64,000 nucleotides of DNA, taken from assembly GCF_030824455.1 (NCBI RefSeq), contig NZ_JAVBXR010000124.1:62001-126000 (forward strand), written 5' to 3'. The notes below the pieces were generated by a model. It did not search any database. It saw only the letters and a program-made list of their open reading frames with translations, and was not told the origin of the DNA. The translations under genes and the position numbers were made by a program. The stretch's first letter is position 1. Each line of letters starts with the position of its first letter. Of this stretch, positions 53,977-63,726 are shown piece by piece. Source of the stretch: Desulfobulbus sp. Lineage in GTDB: Bacteria > Desulfobacterota > Desulfobulbia > Desulfobulbales > Desulfobulbaceae.

Positions 53977-56229
53977 ATGAACAGGATAATTTTTCATACA
54001 TTTGCATTTATCCTGCTTGCAACTACCAGCAATGCAGCCATAGAAAATCTTGACGAAATGGCCGCGCGAAAGGAACGGCGGGCAACGAATACCTATTACA
54101 GCGGGGAATCGGCAGGGAATGGGTGGAATCGGCAACCTGAGTCTCTGATGTATGCTGACACCAGGACCGGAAATGAGGTGTGGGTGCTCTCAAATACACC
54201 TAACAAATCCAACGTGTACTATACCGACATATCCCCTGCAAACCCTTGGTCCGCAGATGGGGCAAGGGTTGGTTTTTTTAGCAACAGGCCAGTCAGCGAG
54301 TTTACACGAACTGCAGGGTCTTCTTTAGACGCTGCCATAGCTTCAACATTTACCGTTAACACTGATGGTTCACACCTTCGGGCTGCTTATGATTCTTCTG
54401 AAAGGACATATTCATCATCAGGTACACAATATTTCTACTGGAGTCCGGTTATTCCAAACACATATTATACAACTGGAGGTAGATTCAACGGTCAGTCCCT
54501 GGACTCTAGCGCCATTTACAAAAATACAGTAACTGACAAGGGTACGATTTATAGCAAATTAGTTGATTTACCAGGAGTCGACTCTGACTATTATGGAATG
54601 AAAAAGATAATCAGCCCTGATGGCCAGTATCTTCTTCCTAAAAAAGATGGAAAGTATTTCCCCGTCAGAGTTCATCCGGAAGCATCCGCAGGAATGCTGG
54701 ACACCGATGGATGGGCCGAGTACCGTGGACAACTCAACCAGTTTGCGGGAGGGGATCCGTTTGGTTGTCGCCATGATATATACTTCCCGTCACCTGATTT
54801 TATTGTAATTCTGTATTCAAACGACTGCAATTCCGCTCAACCAATACTTTACAAACTAAATATAAAGGGCACCGACCCAGACGGTGGGCCGGCGTTCGAT
54901 GACGCCGAGTTGAAGTATGCAAATTTTGGTGATTTTGAAACCGAACCATTGTGGAACTATATGCCTCCCCGCGTCCCTTGGAAGCTCGAACCAACAAATA
55001 TGAAACATTGGTGGGGACACCCAGGATTCGACAGATGGGGGAGGACCGTAACGTTTGGGGATGGCAATGGGTATCAATTGATAAACGGAAATTTATATGA
55101 ATTTGGAGGTCCTGTTACGTGGGATTATAAAGCTCGGAAACTAGAAGCGCAACCTGCCGGCACTTTACTGCCTCAAGTCCTCGTAAATAAAGGGGCTTCA
55201 TACAATGACCACAACGCATGGTCCGATTATTTCGCGCTCTCAAACACTGGTGCAGGAAAGCCAGAAGAGGATCAGTGGGTAGGAACTGCAGAGTACAACA
55301 AGACTGCGGCTAACAAGAATGATTTCAGAATGGTTTCTTATCATTACCAAAACCAAAACGGCTCAACCAGCTATACCTGGACCAGCAACAACAGAATTGC
55401 TCAAAGCCCGGACGGAACTAAAATATCTTACGCAATCACTTTTTTAACAAACATCGCAAACACAGGCGACCTCGCCTATGCAGTCGCGCACTACCCACAC
55501 CCACCTGAAATTACCAGCGTCACCGACAATAGCGGCGCCTATACGGTGCGTTTTGACTGGCGATTAGGAACGGCAACCCCGCGGGGTTACACTAAGCGGG
55601 GGTGGCCCAATGAAGCAACTGACAATCCGCCGCCGCCAAGGGAAACCAAACTGTTCCGAGTGTGGCGGTCCTGCGACAAGGTCGATGACTGGAAGCCCTT
55701 GGGCACCGTCAATGCAGATATCTTCAGCCGGTATGATTTCAGCACGGGCCAGTGGAAAGGCAATGATTATTGGGAGTTTACCGACGACTCCAAGCCTTCC
55801 GGAACGTGCTATTATGCGGTGACGGCACAAGAACATTCGGGGCTGGAATCTCGCACGTTATCAAATGTCCTGAGCACGACAGGCACGCAAACATCAGAGT
55901 ATCCGAGCGACCCCAAGGGAGCAAAACCATTCTACCTCGTTGCACCTCAATGGCCCAAACCAACAGTCAGCAAGCTTAGCACGCCCGGCCAATATCGTCT
56001 TGATTGGGAAGAACCTGCGAACGCTATGATTCGTTATTACAATATCTATTATTCAACGGATCCCATTCCCAAAGCCATTCAAAGCCAACGGATCGCATCG
56101 GTTCCTAAAGGAACCAACACCTATGTTGATTGGTTAGCTCATCCAACGAGTGAGGGCCACTATCTGATAACCAGCGTCGACAGCCAAGGGAATGAATCTT
56201 CGCTTGCCAGAAGAATGCTAACCCCTTGA
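53977..56229 (+). CDS. Large exported propeller-like protein with C-terminal Fn3 domains
   Basis: This is a 750-residue protein. The signal peptide is short (IIFHTFAFILLATTSNA). Residues about 45-500 contain repeated blocks ending in SPDG-type turns (for example SADGARVGFFSNRP, ISPDGQYLLPKKDG, QSPDGTKISYAITF), as in WD40/TolB-like propellers. Two Fn3-like domains follow (about 510-640 and 660-745, for example YRLDWEEPANAMIRYYNIYY). I do not recognise a catalytic motif; sugar binding or a lyase activity cannot be excluded. It is co-transcribed with the PKD-LamG gene. GC content drops here compared with the left half of the window, which may mark acquired DNA. Confidence 0.65.
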   Translation: MNRIIFHTFAFILLATTSNAAIENLDEMAARKERRATNTYYSGESAGNGWNRQPESLMYADTRTGNEVWVLSNTPNKSNVYYTDISPANPWSADGARVGFFSNRPVSEFTRTAGSSLDAAIASTFTVNTDGSHLRAAYDSSERTYSSSGTQYFYWSPVIPNTYYTTGGRFNGQSLDSSAIYKNTVTDKGTIYSKLVDLPGVDSDYYGMKKIISPDGQYLLPKKDGKYFPVRVHPEASAGMLDTDGWAEYRGQLNQFAGGDPFGCRHDIYFPSPDFIVILYSNDCNSAQPILYKLNIKGTDPDGGPAFDDAELKYANFGDFETEPLWNYMPPRVPWKLEPTNMKHWWGHPGFDRWGRTVTFGDGNGYQLINGNLYEFGGPVTWDYKARKLEAQPAGTLLPQVLVNKGASYNDHNAWSDYFALSNTGAGKPEEDQWVGTAEYNKTAANKNDFRMVSYHYQNQNGSTSYTWTSNNRIAQSPDGTKISYAITFLTNIANTGDLAYAVAHYPHPPEITSVTDNSGAYTVRFDWRLGTATPRGYTKRGWPNEATDNPPPPRETKLFRVWRSCDKVDDWKPLGTVNADIFSRYDFSTGQWKGNDYWEFTDDSKPSGTCYYAVTAQEHSGLESRTLSNVLSTTGTQTSEYPSDPKGAKPFYLVAPQWPKPTVSKLSTPGQYRLDWEEPANAMIRYYNIYYSTDPIPKAIQSQRIASVPKGTNTYVDWLAHPTSEGHYLITSVDSQGNESSLARRMLTP

Positions 56230-56324
56230 GCAAGAGGAAAATAAACAGCATTGAGTGTTCGCAAAGAGTCTGGGACGCGAACTCCTTCCCTTCACAGGAG
56301 AAACAACAGGCCCGTACTTCCGCA

Positions 56325-57683
56325 CTAACAAAACGGATTCTCTATTTTTGAGATGCAAAACCGATATTTCCCAGAAAGTTCAGATTGAATCGAGGCCACA
56401 TATTCAACCTGCCAAGCCATCTGGTCGCCAAAGCGTTCTCTTGCCAGCTGATCAATATCACTGACGGTATGGCTTGAGAACGCCTCCCCTTTTACTATCT
56501 TGAACACCAGCAAATCGATTTTTTCCTGAACAATCTGCATCTGTTTCACACCGGGAAGATGCATCGCAAAATTTTCTGTTAGAGAAATCCCTGATATATA
56601 CTTGCCGTCCGGCGTAACCACATAATCGGCTATCCGGCCTTCAAGAGAATCCATAATCGGATAGGTACAGCCACAGGGGCAGGCGCCCTTGACCGAAGGA
56701 ACGCCGACATCGCCGACCTTGTACCGAATGACAGGCATGCCGTAATTGGTAAGATCAGTCACAACAATGGCCCCAGGCTCACCGGGCGCCACAGGCTTAC
56801 CGTCACGAAGAAACTCAACAAGCAAAGAATCGCAATTCAAATGCATATTCCCTTGCGCACATTCACACGCAATCAGGCTGACTTCTTCACAACCGTAACG
56901 GTTAGTTACCCGGCAACCAAAAATCCGTTCAATAGTTTCACGCTCAAAATCATGCAGCACCATGCAGGTGCTTATAATGCCTTTGGGCCGAATGCCGGAC
57001 AACCCGTTTTGCTCCATAAATCGGGCAAACAGAAAAAGCGAATGGGCATGGCCAAACAGAATGACAGGCTGCTTTCTGAGTAGCGCCTTATGGTATTGCC
57101 GCATCGTCGGTTCGTCCATCTTCAAGGTGTCGAGATAGAGGTGACGATTCAGCAACATATTGCGCAGATACATCCGCCAGTTCTGGTAGCACTCCGGATT
57201 TCCCCAAATAGCGCCCACTCGCTCGCCAATGTCCCAACCGGACCAGCGGTCATAAACAATTGTCACCGCACGCTTCCACTGATTGCTGGCTTCATCCGTA
57301 TACAGTTCCACTGAAACCCCGGTGGAACCGGAGGTCTTCTTTGGCATCAAGCTGTCTTTTGGTATATTTTTGGCCGTCATACCATCTTTGTTGGCTCGGA
57401 GGTCATCCTTCGTCAACAATGGCAACCGTTGCAGGTCGGCAAGGGTGCATATACTATCCGGCGTAATGCCACATTCCGCAAAGCGAGCGCGGTAATAAAG
57501 CGTCTCCTCATAAGCATGGCGCACAAGTGATTTCAATCGCCGCAATTGATCCTCATGCACTGCCGCAATCGGCCTGCGGTGCATGTCTTCAATAATTTTA
57601 ACATAGTTCAAATATGGCGTTTGCTCCCTCATTGCCCACAGTGGGGCAATAATGCCTCGTATAAAGGTTCCTGTCATGCTCAT
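56325..57683 (-). CDS. PaaK/CapK-like adenylate-forming enzyme
   Basis: This is a 452-residue member of the phenylacetate-CoA ligase-like branch of adenylating enzymes. The phosphate-binding loop is KKTSGSTGVSVELYTDE (about 114-130). VTNRYGCEEVSLIACEC and GEPGAIVVTDLTNYGMPVIR match later core motifs, with the hinge near DSLEGRIADYVV. Members in polysaccharide loci (CapK type) are thought to activate an acid for attachment to sugars, rather than phenylacetate for catabolism. It is the last gene of the polysaccharide operon, 115 bp after the GNAT-ATP-grasp gene. AGGGGG precedes the ATG. Confidence 0.8.
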   Translation of the reverse strand: MSMTGTFIRGIIAPLWAMREQTPYLNYVKIIEDMHRRPIAAVHEDQLRRLKSLVRHAYEETLYYRARFAECGITPDSICTLADLQRLPLLTKDDLRANKDGMTAKNIPKDSLMPKKTSGSTGVSVELYTDEASNQWKRAVTIVYDRWSGWDIGERVGAIWGNPECYQNWRMYLRNMLLNRHLYLDTLKMDEPTMRQYHKALLRKQPVILFGHAHSLFLFARFMEQNGLSGIRPKGIISTCMVLHDFERETIERIFGCRVTNRYGCEEVSLIACECAQGNMHLNCDSLLVEFLRDGKPVAPGEPGAIVVTDLTNYGMPVIRYKVGDVGVPSVKGACPCGCTYPIMDSLEGRIADYVVTPDGKYISGISLTENFAMHLPGVKQMQIVQEKIDLLVFKIVKGEAFSSHTVSDIDQLARERFGDQMAWQVEYVASIQSELSGKYRFCISKIENPFC

Positions 57684-57798
57684 TACGTTTTCCCCCTATC
57701 TTTACCCAAAACACGATCCACTCAAGTGTTGTACAGGATCAAGGAAATGCCAAGGCCGGATGATGCGCAGACCGCAGTCACTTGATCATTAAGGCTCC

Positions 57799-59691
57799 TC
57801 ACCTGAGAAAATTCAAAGCTCGCATGATTTTCAAACGGACGGCATCAACCAACCAGCGAAAAAAAGGTAGTGGGTCGTCCGGTGCAAAAAGGCAGTATGC
57901 AGTCGGTCCGGGCAACGGTTTGAGCAATTCGGCCCACGTCACCTTCCCCTCACCCACCGATACTCGAACCGCCTCGATTTCTAATTGCAAATTCATGTAG
58001 GACGCAGATGGCCGGGGTGGACAGGCGAAACAAGGTTCTCCAATGGCCGCTAAGTAGGTATCCAACACGAGGTTGGTTCCGGCGATTTCCGCCAAGGGGC
58101 TAATCGCTTCAGGGCGAAAATTTGTTTCAATGTAATAAAGATCTTGAGTGCCCTGGCGTCGTTTTGCCTCAATTCCGATAAATCCTCCAATCTTAAACAG
58201 TTCGCATAGCTTTATCGACTTTTCCTCCATTTTGTCATCTTGGTGGATTACCCCTGAAGACATTAACCCAAACCCAGGAGGCTTTTGCCGTAATTTATGA
58301 CCACTCACATACGCACGCGCTCTGCCCAGAACGTCACAACTCGCCATAAATAAAAGTACATCCTGATCGGATCCAGGTATGTATTCTTGCGCAAGAAGTT
58401 TGGTGCGTTCATCATCAAAAAATTGTTTCGCTTGCTCAACAAAACCTGCCGGAGAATCATAAATGAGCACCTTCTCGAGGAAGTTGCCAACCGTATGCCG
58501 AGCAAGTGGTTTGACAATAATAGGAAATTGCATTCGTTCACATACCGCGTCCAACTCGTCAGCACTCTGCAAGACCATCGATTGCGGTACACAGAACCCT
58601 GCTTCAACTGCTGGAGGCAACTGGTTTGCCTTCTCTAAATAATGGCCGACATCACCCATGGGCAATATGGTGAAATGCTTTTCAAGAAAAGGCCGTATCG
58701 AATGCAAATTAAAAATGTCATTTTCGGTGATATGCATCATCACCGGCTTCTGCTTGCACGAACCCATGGCAGCCAACATTGCTGTCAGCCGCTGGATGAG
58801 TTCTTGGTCAGTAATGTCTCCAGTAAACTGTTCTATCCTGTGCGCATATCGCGTTTTTCCTGTGTATGTTAAGGGACCCTTCACCAACAAATACACCGGA
58901 ACCCCATTGCGCCCCAAGGCGCGTATCATACTCAGTAGGGTAGAACCGTCATGACGAACCTTGGAAACAATCACCACCGGAACAACAGGGAACGAGCCGG
59001 ATGCCAAGCGAACACCATAACGAAACACCTGAAACGGGCATCCCAGTCGGCTGCCATGAAGGACTGTCCCCAAGATTGCAAAGCCTGCTTTAAGAAAAGC
59101 GCGGAGAGAAAAAATACGCTTGGGTCGTATTAAAGCATACGCAAATGCATACCCTCTCTGCTTTGCAATATTAAGAGTATAACACAGCAGAGCCGTCGCA
59201 ATGCCCTTTCCGCGCGCTTCTGGAACCGTATACAGGCGGCTCGGCGCACAGGCTTTGCTGGCTCGTTTTTCCAAGGGCAGAACATTCGGATAATACCAAT
59301 CTCGGAGCCAAATGACGCCCAGCAGTTGATTGGTTATCGAATCGCGCGCAACAAAACAGGCTATACCAGCCTTAAAGCGTCCGTATATCTCGTTGCGCAA
59401 TACAGGGCGGGGCATCGCCGGGGTTGGAGCCGACAATTCATCAGGAAATGTTGCGACAATGTCTTCCAGATCATCGGTTTCATTCCCTTCGCGAAGAGCA
59501 AAAAATTTACCATCAAGCAATTCTTCAGCCGTTTCAGCTTGGCCCCACTCCTTCAAATTACATTCAACCAGAACACTCTCGACTCTTCGATATATCTTAT
59601 TGAGGCGCTTACGAATTTCCCAAGAATAGTTTCGGTATTTGTCATTCATATCTACGCATGGCCCCATGCAACTTGACATTTTTCTAACCAT
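57799..59691 (-). CDS. GNAT acetyltransferase fused to an ATP-grasp ligase
   Basis: This is a 630-residue fusion. Residues about 30-215 form a GNAT fold with the acyl-CoA loop PEARGKGIATALLCYTL. Residues about 230-620 are an ATP-grasp enzyme: FPIIVKPLARHTVGNF (ATP lysine), EYIPGSDQDVLLF, and the metal loop YYIETNFRPEAISPLAE with the E-x-N-x-R pattern. ATP-grasp enzymes join a carboxylate to an amine through an acyl phosphate, so with the GNAT half the protein could build or attach an N-acyl amino-acid group on the polysaccharide. Substrate is unknown. A TTG at 59697 overlaps the flippase stop (TTGA) and has the better AAGGA spacing; the ATG two codons later is given here. Confidence 0.78.
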   Translation of the reverse strand: MVRKMSSCMGPCVDMNDKYRNYSWEIRKRLNKIYRRVESVLVECNLKEWGQAETAEELLDGKFFALREGNETDDLEDIVATFPDELSAPTPAMPRPVLRNEIYGRFKAGIACFVARDSITNQLLGVIWLRDWYYPNVLPLEKRASKACAPSRLYTVPEARGKGIATALLCYTLNIAKQRGYAFAYALIRPKRIFSLRAFLKAGFAILGTVLHGSRLGCPFQVFRYGVRLASGSFPVVPVVIVSKVRHDGSTLLSMIRALGRNGVPVYLLVKGPLTYTGKTRYAHRIEQFTGDITDQELIQRLTAMLAAMGSCKQKPVMMHITENDIFNLHSIRPFLEKHFTILPMGDVGHYLEKANQLPPAVEAGFCVPQSMVLQSADELDAVCERMQFPIIVKPLARHTVGNFLEKVLIYDSPAGFVEQAKQFFDDERTKLLAQEYIPGSDQDVLLFMASCDVLGRARAYVSGHKLRQKPPGFGLMSSGVIHQDDKMEEKSIKLCELFKIGGFIGIEAKRRQGTQDLYYIETNFRPEAISPLAEIAGTNLVLDTYLAAIGEPCFACPPRPSASYMNLQLEIEAVRVSVGEGKVTWAELLKPLPGPTAYCLFAPDDPLPFFRWLVDAVRLKIMRALNFLR

Positions 59692-59693
59692 AA

Positions 59694-61220
59694 TCAAATT
59701 TTTCCTTTGAAAAAAATCTGTTGGAACCGCTGCAATACACTATTGCGTACATTTTCATCCAAAGAAAATTTCCAGATGGCCAACAGGTAAATGGCTCCAG
59801 ACACACCGATCTGAATCAAAATATTCATATAACTTTTTTCAATGAACAACATTTTAAAAATCCACAAGGAAAGACCCAACAGTAACAGAGCAGGAAAAAT
59901 GCGTATCAATGTCATGCGAAAATAGGTCCACAAGGGTATGCGCATCACAGCACAGGCCATGACCACAGTGAATATATTCCCCAGAACTGTTGTGATTGAC
60001 GTACCTGCGGCGACCCCAACCACTCCCCACAGATACCCACCACCCACGCCCAGAGGGACACTGAGCACCGAAAAAACAAGCCACATCAACGCAGGCTTGC
60101 CATGTTTACCCTGGGCGGTCAGTATACTGAAAGCATTGGTTGCAAACGAGTCGGCCACTAAACCAACCAGCAAAAGGTACAACACCAGCCGCCCGGCAGC
60201 CGAATATTCAGGCCCAATCCACAGCTCCAAAAATGTTTCGCCACAGAAAAAAATAACAATGGGCATGCCTAGCGAAACAATTTGCAAAGCCAGAGTAGTA
60301 TTTAACCAGGAGTTTTTTAACACTTCAACGTTCCCTTTACCGATAGTCGCACCGAAATAAGGGACCAGGGGAAAGCCTATCGCCCTGGAAAATCCTTTAG
60401 CATAATCAATCAAGCGGTTGGGCATGACAAAATAGACAATATGCCCCAAGCCAATCACATGCCCGATGATTAATGGCACGCTCTGATTCTGCAATCGGGA
60501 GGCAACCATCATCGCGGCACTTTTCAGACTGAAAAGCATCATCTCCCTCGCTTTCTTTCGGCTTACCGCAGATAGGGCCACGTTAGGGATGTCCCGGTCT
60601 AAAATTACAGCTCCAACAAATAATAAAACCTGAACCGCAGTATAACACGGTTGCAACAAGGCCATCACGAGCAAGCCCTTCCCAGGATACCGCAACAGCA
60701 GATAATAGGAGACTCCAGCCCGAGTGATCAGCAACACTATTCGGACACTATTGAGAAAATAATGGCGCTGCATACCGGAAAGCGTTGCGGTAAAGACCTG
60801 CAAAGGAAAAAGCATGGCAGCATTGATACCCAGTAACAGAAAAACCGTTTCGAGGTTGGCAATATCCCGTATTTCCTGGCCGGCTATCAGTCCGGGAGAA
60901 TAGCTTAACATTGAGAATAACAAGAATGCGACAACACCCACGGGAACAAAAAAAGCACACGCGGTGCTCATAGTTTGCTGCAAATCCTTCTTATCCTGCC
61001 TGCCGTCAGCAATCGAAACAAACCGCACCAGGGAACCGCCAATCCCCAGATCAAGCAACCCCATATAACCAACGACGCTTAACACCAGTTCCCACAAGCC
61101 ATAATCGCGATTTCCCAGTGCATGGATGTACACAGGGCTCATGATGAAGGCAACGACGACGTTTGCGACATAGAGCGTGGTGCCCGTCAACGAATTCAAC
61201 AGTAATTTTTTACTCATCAC
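59694..61220 (-). CDS. Polysaccharide flippase (Wzx/MATE-like)
   Basis: This 508-residue inner-membrane protein has about 14 predicted helices. It begins SKKLLLNSLTGTTLYVANVV and contains GNRDYGLWELVLSVVGYMGL, then LLDLGIGGSLVRFVS, the N-terminal pattern of polysaccharide exporters. It would move lipid-linked repeat units across the membrane for assembly by the Wzy-like protein encoded upstream. It overlaps the glycosyltransferase stop by 4 bp. Confidence 0.88.
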   Translation of the reverse strand: MMSKKLLLNSLTGTTLYVANVVVAFIMSPVYIHALGNRDYGLWELVLSVVGYMGLLDLGIGGSLVRFVSIADGRQDKKDLQQTMSTACAFFVPVGVVAFLLFSMLSYSPGLIAGQEIRDIANLETVFLLLGINAAMLFPLQVFTATLSGMQRHYFLNSVRIVLLITRAGVSYYLLLRYPGKGLLVMALLQPCYTAVQVLLFVGAVILDRDIPNVALSAVSRKKAREMMLFSLKSAAMMVASRLQNQSVPLIIGHVIGLGHIVYFVMPNRLIDYAKGFSRAIGFPLVPYFGATIGKGNVEVLKNSWLNTTLALQIVSLGMPIVIFFCGETFLELWIGPEYSAAGRLVLYLLLVGLVADSFATNAFSILTAQGKHGKPALMWLVFSVLSVPLGVGGGYLWGVVGVAAGTSITTVLGNIFTVVMACAVMRIPLWTYFRMTLIRIFPALLLLGLSLWIFKMLFIEKSYMNILIQIGVSGAIYLLAIWKFSLDENVRNSVLQRFQQIFFKGKI

Positions 61221-62359
61221 CGCCCCAATATCTGCGTTATAAGGTGTAGGAGTTTCACTGATGAAAGATTGACATCATACCGAGCGCGTGCCTCCGGTAT
61301 AAAATCCCGAAAAATTTCAGATGGGTTGTTACAGATTGAATCCAGCATCAAGTCAGTCAGAGCAACAACATTCTCAGATTGAAAAACCTTTGCCGGGGTC
61401 TCGGCAACTGTTTCCCTAAGTCCAATGCAATCAGAGGCTATCAGTGGAGCCCCCATACAGAGAGCTTCCATCGCCAACAAACCGCTCGCCTCCCAACGTG
61501 AGGGCATTACAACCACGTCTATTTGAGGATAAAGATGATGCACCATCGGTTGAAAGGGCAGAAAATGAAAAAATCTATTCAGCCCTTTTTTTCTAATAAC
61601 AGCTTGATATTCCCGCAAATAATCGCCAGAACCTATTGCCGCGACAGCGAAAGGTTTTCCATCATTTTGCTGTTGCAGGCTCAAGACAGCTTCGATCAAA
61701 AGATCGAAACCCTTTTGCGGCATAAATCGCCCTAAAAATCCAAAAATGAAGGTGGCCTGATCAATACTCAACGCCTTACGCAAAGTTAGTGGTTGTGCAG
61801 GCACAGTGTCCAACACTTTCAGCTCAATGCCATTAGGAATAACCACTGCATGTGGCCCATCAGTTTTCAATCGAGGATATTGACAGTACAAATGTTCGAG
61901 AATATCATTGCTGACCGCATATAAGACCGTTATCCGCGATAGTATCCAGCCTAGCGCCCTTCGTTTTAGTGAACCAAATTTTCCCGTAACGTACTGAGAC
62001 TCGACAATACCATGAATAGTCAATACATGGGGAATTCTGAAACACACATTTGCCAGATATACAGCTACTGATGATATGAAGCCCTGGCTGAGAATAATAT
62101 CATAGTTGCTTATTTGCAATTCCTTGAATATTGCAACGGCAAAATCGCGAGTATCTGAGGACCGTACAAGCTTCAACTCAGCATTACATGCAGTACAATC
62201 TCTGAAGAGAGCATGGTCTTCCTGAGTAGAGGCTGCCAATACGGACAACCTGCAAGAGGATGGCAAATGGCTGAACATATAACGCATATATGTTCTGATA
62301 CCCCCAAGCGGCCAACGGGCAACAACCAACACTCTGATATTCATTTTGTCAAGAGACAT
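61217..62359 (-). CDS. Glycosyltransferase family 4 (GT-B)
   Basis: This is a 380-residue enzyme. It opens VLVVARWPLGGIRTYMRYM, a GT4 N-terminal loop, and has AVVIPNGIELK and FGFLGRFMPQKGFDLLIEA. The C-terminal donor site is MPSRWEASGLLAMEALCMGAP, split at 20 residues: MPSRWEASGLLAMEALCMG, with the E-x7-E spacing. It probably adds one sugar, perhaps mannose given manB and manC in this window. The first ATG has no strong ribosome-binding site, and one at 62344 is possible. The next gene overlaps it. Confidence 0.85.
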   Translation of the reverse strand: MSLDKMNIRVLVVARWPLGGIRTYMRYMFSHLPSSCRLSVLAASTQEDHALFRDCTACNAELKLVRSSDTRDFAVAIFKELQISNYDIILSQGFISSVAVYLANVCFRIPHVLTIHGIVESQYVTGKFGSLKRRALGWILSRITVLYAVSNDILEHLYCQYPRLKTDGPHAVVIPNGIELKVLDTVPAQPLTLRKALSIDQATFIFGFLGRFMPQKGFDLLIEAVLSLQQQNDGKPFAVAAIGSGDYLREYQAVIRKKGLNRFFHFLPFQPMVHHLYPQIDVVVMPSRWEASGLLAMEALCMGAPLIASDCIGLRETVAETPAKVFQSENVVALTDLMLDSICNNPSEIFRDFIPEARARYDVNLSSVKLLHLITQILGR

Positions 62360-62382
62360 TGTCAGAAACCAAAATTCTCATC

Positions 62383-63687
62383 TCAATGGACTTGTGTCGA
62401 CAAAGGAATTGCTCTAGGCTTGCACACAATTTTCACTTCAGCAATACAGACCAAACTGCCAGACCACGCCGCCAACCATAACCACAACGTACGATAAAAA
62501 TTATGCCCAGCTAACCCCAGAAGCAGCAACAGTAACAAACTCGCCATAATAGCCCTTGCCAGTGAACAAAGAAATAATCCTTCTTCTCGAGAATAAGCGC
62601 CCAGTATTCTTAGAGCCCTCCTACTATTTTTCCAGGTAGCAAAGATCAGCCCGACAAAAAGAAGGGCGCCAGGGAGGCCAAATTCAGCAAGCACCTGACC
62701 ATACAAGTTGTGAGATTGGTGGGGTGAAGGAACAGTTCCGACAACAGCATCAACATTATGGGCCATTCGGTACCCTATAAAGTTTTTCCCACCAGGCCCG
62801 ACACCAGTAAAGGGTTTCTGTTTGAACATTTCCCAACTGACCTGCCAGCCAAATAATCTCCCCTTAGCCGAATCGGAAGCAACTTTGGGGCCGGCGTCTG
62901 TATCCCAAATGGTTCTGATTCGTTCTCGCTTATCTACAGGCATGACAGTCCAGACGGCACCCAGCGAAAATAACACGAGTAAGATCAACCATTTCTTTTT
63001 ACTGCCCTTCTGCGAACCACCCCAAAGCAGAACAAGAAAAACAAAAGCGATAGATGCAGAGCGCGAACCAGTCAAAATGACGCAGAGGATAGCTAGGGCA
63101 AAATAACTAAAGTATAACTTTCGCATGAAGGATTTCGCTTCGGAACACAGCAGCACGTAGACAAAGGGCAGCGAAAGCACGACACTGGCACCAAAGGCGT
63201 TGGGATCGTTATGAGTTTCGTCTACCCCTATCATCCTGGCGATACCCTGACGATATTCATGCCGTCCGTTATGATACTCCCAGAGTGAGTGCAGCATGTA
63301 GAACATCATCGAAAAGACAAAAGCTTTTATGAGCAGTTGCAGCGAAAACTCGTCATCAGCTACAGCAAGCATTAACAAATAAACCAAAACAGTCTTTGCG
63401 TATTCGTAATTTTGATCCAAAGTGAATTCACTGTTAAATGAAAATGGAATCAATAAAAAATGCAAACACAAAAGCGAATACACCCACTTATTCGTTGAAG
63501 AAGTTACAATTAAAAGCTTGCCGGACAACAATGAAACCAAAATCATTACTGTAGCAAATATTCGTTCTATTGGAACTCCCTCTAAATACCTAATCGATTC
63601 CCAGGGCCTTTCTGTGAGAAGGAATATGTACAAACAGACCATGACTAATGCGGAGGGGACAGTACCCCTAATTTTATCTTGAAGCAT
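62383..63687 (-). CDS. O-antigen ligase / Wzy-type polymerase
   Basis: This 434-residue membrane protein has about 11 helices and a large periplasmic loop. The family segment HQSHNLYGQVLAEFGLPGAL (about 325-344) contains the conserved histidine and lies after FTGVGPGGKNF. LTGSRSASIAFVFLVLLWGG is the second common motif. Such proteins join polysaccharide units or transfer chains to an acceptor; sequence alone does not separate the two. No ribosome-binding site is visible at the ATG. It lies 39 bp after the deacetylase-like gene. Confidence 0.82.
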   Translation of the reverse strand: MLQDKIRGTVPSALVMVCLYIFLLTERPWESIRYLEGVPIERIFATVMILVSLLSGKLLIVTSSTNKWVYSLLCLHFLLIPFSFNSEFTLDQNYEYAKTVLVYLLMLAVADDEFSLQLLIKAFVFSMMFYMLHSLWEYHNGRHEYRQGIARMIGVDETHNDPNAFGASVVLSLPFVYVLLCSEAKSFMRKLYFSYFALAILCVILTGSRSASIAFVFLVLLWGGSQKGSKKKWLILLVLFSLGAVWTVMPVDKRERIRTIWDTDAGPKVASDSAKGRLFGWQVSWEMFKQKPFTGVGPGGKNFIGYRMAHNVDAVVGTVPSPHQSHNLYGQVLAEFGLPGALLFVGLIFATWKNSRRALRILGAYSREEGLFLCSLARAIMASLLLLLLLGLAGHNFYRTLWLWLAAWSGSLVCIAEVKIVCKPRAIPLSTQVH

Positions 63688-63726
63688 ATAAAATAAAAAC
63701 TATTTCACTCAAATTTTTAATTACAA

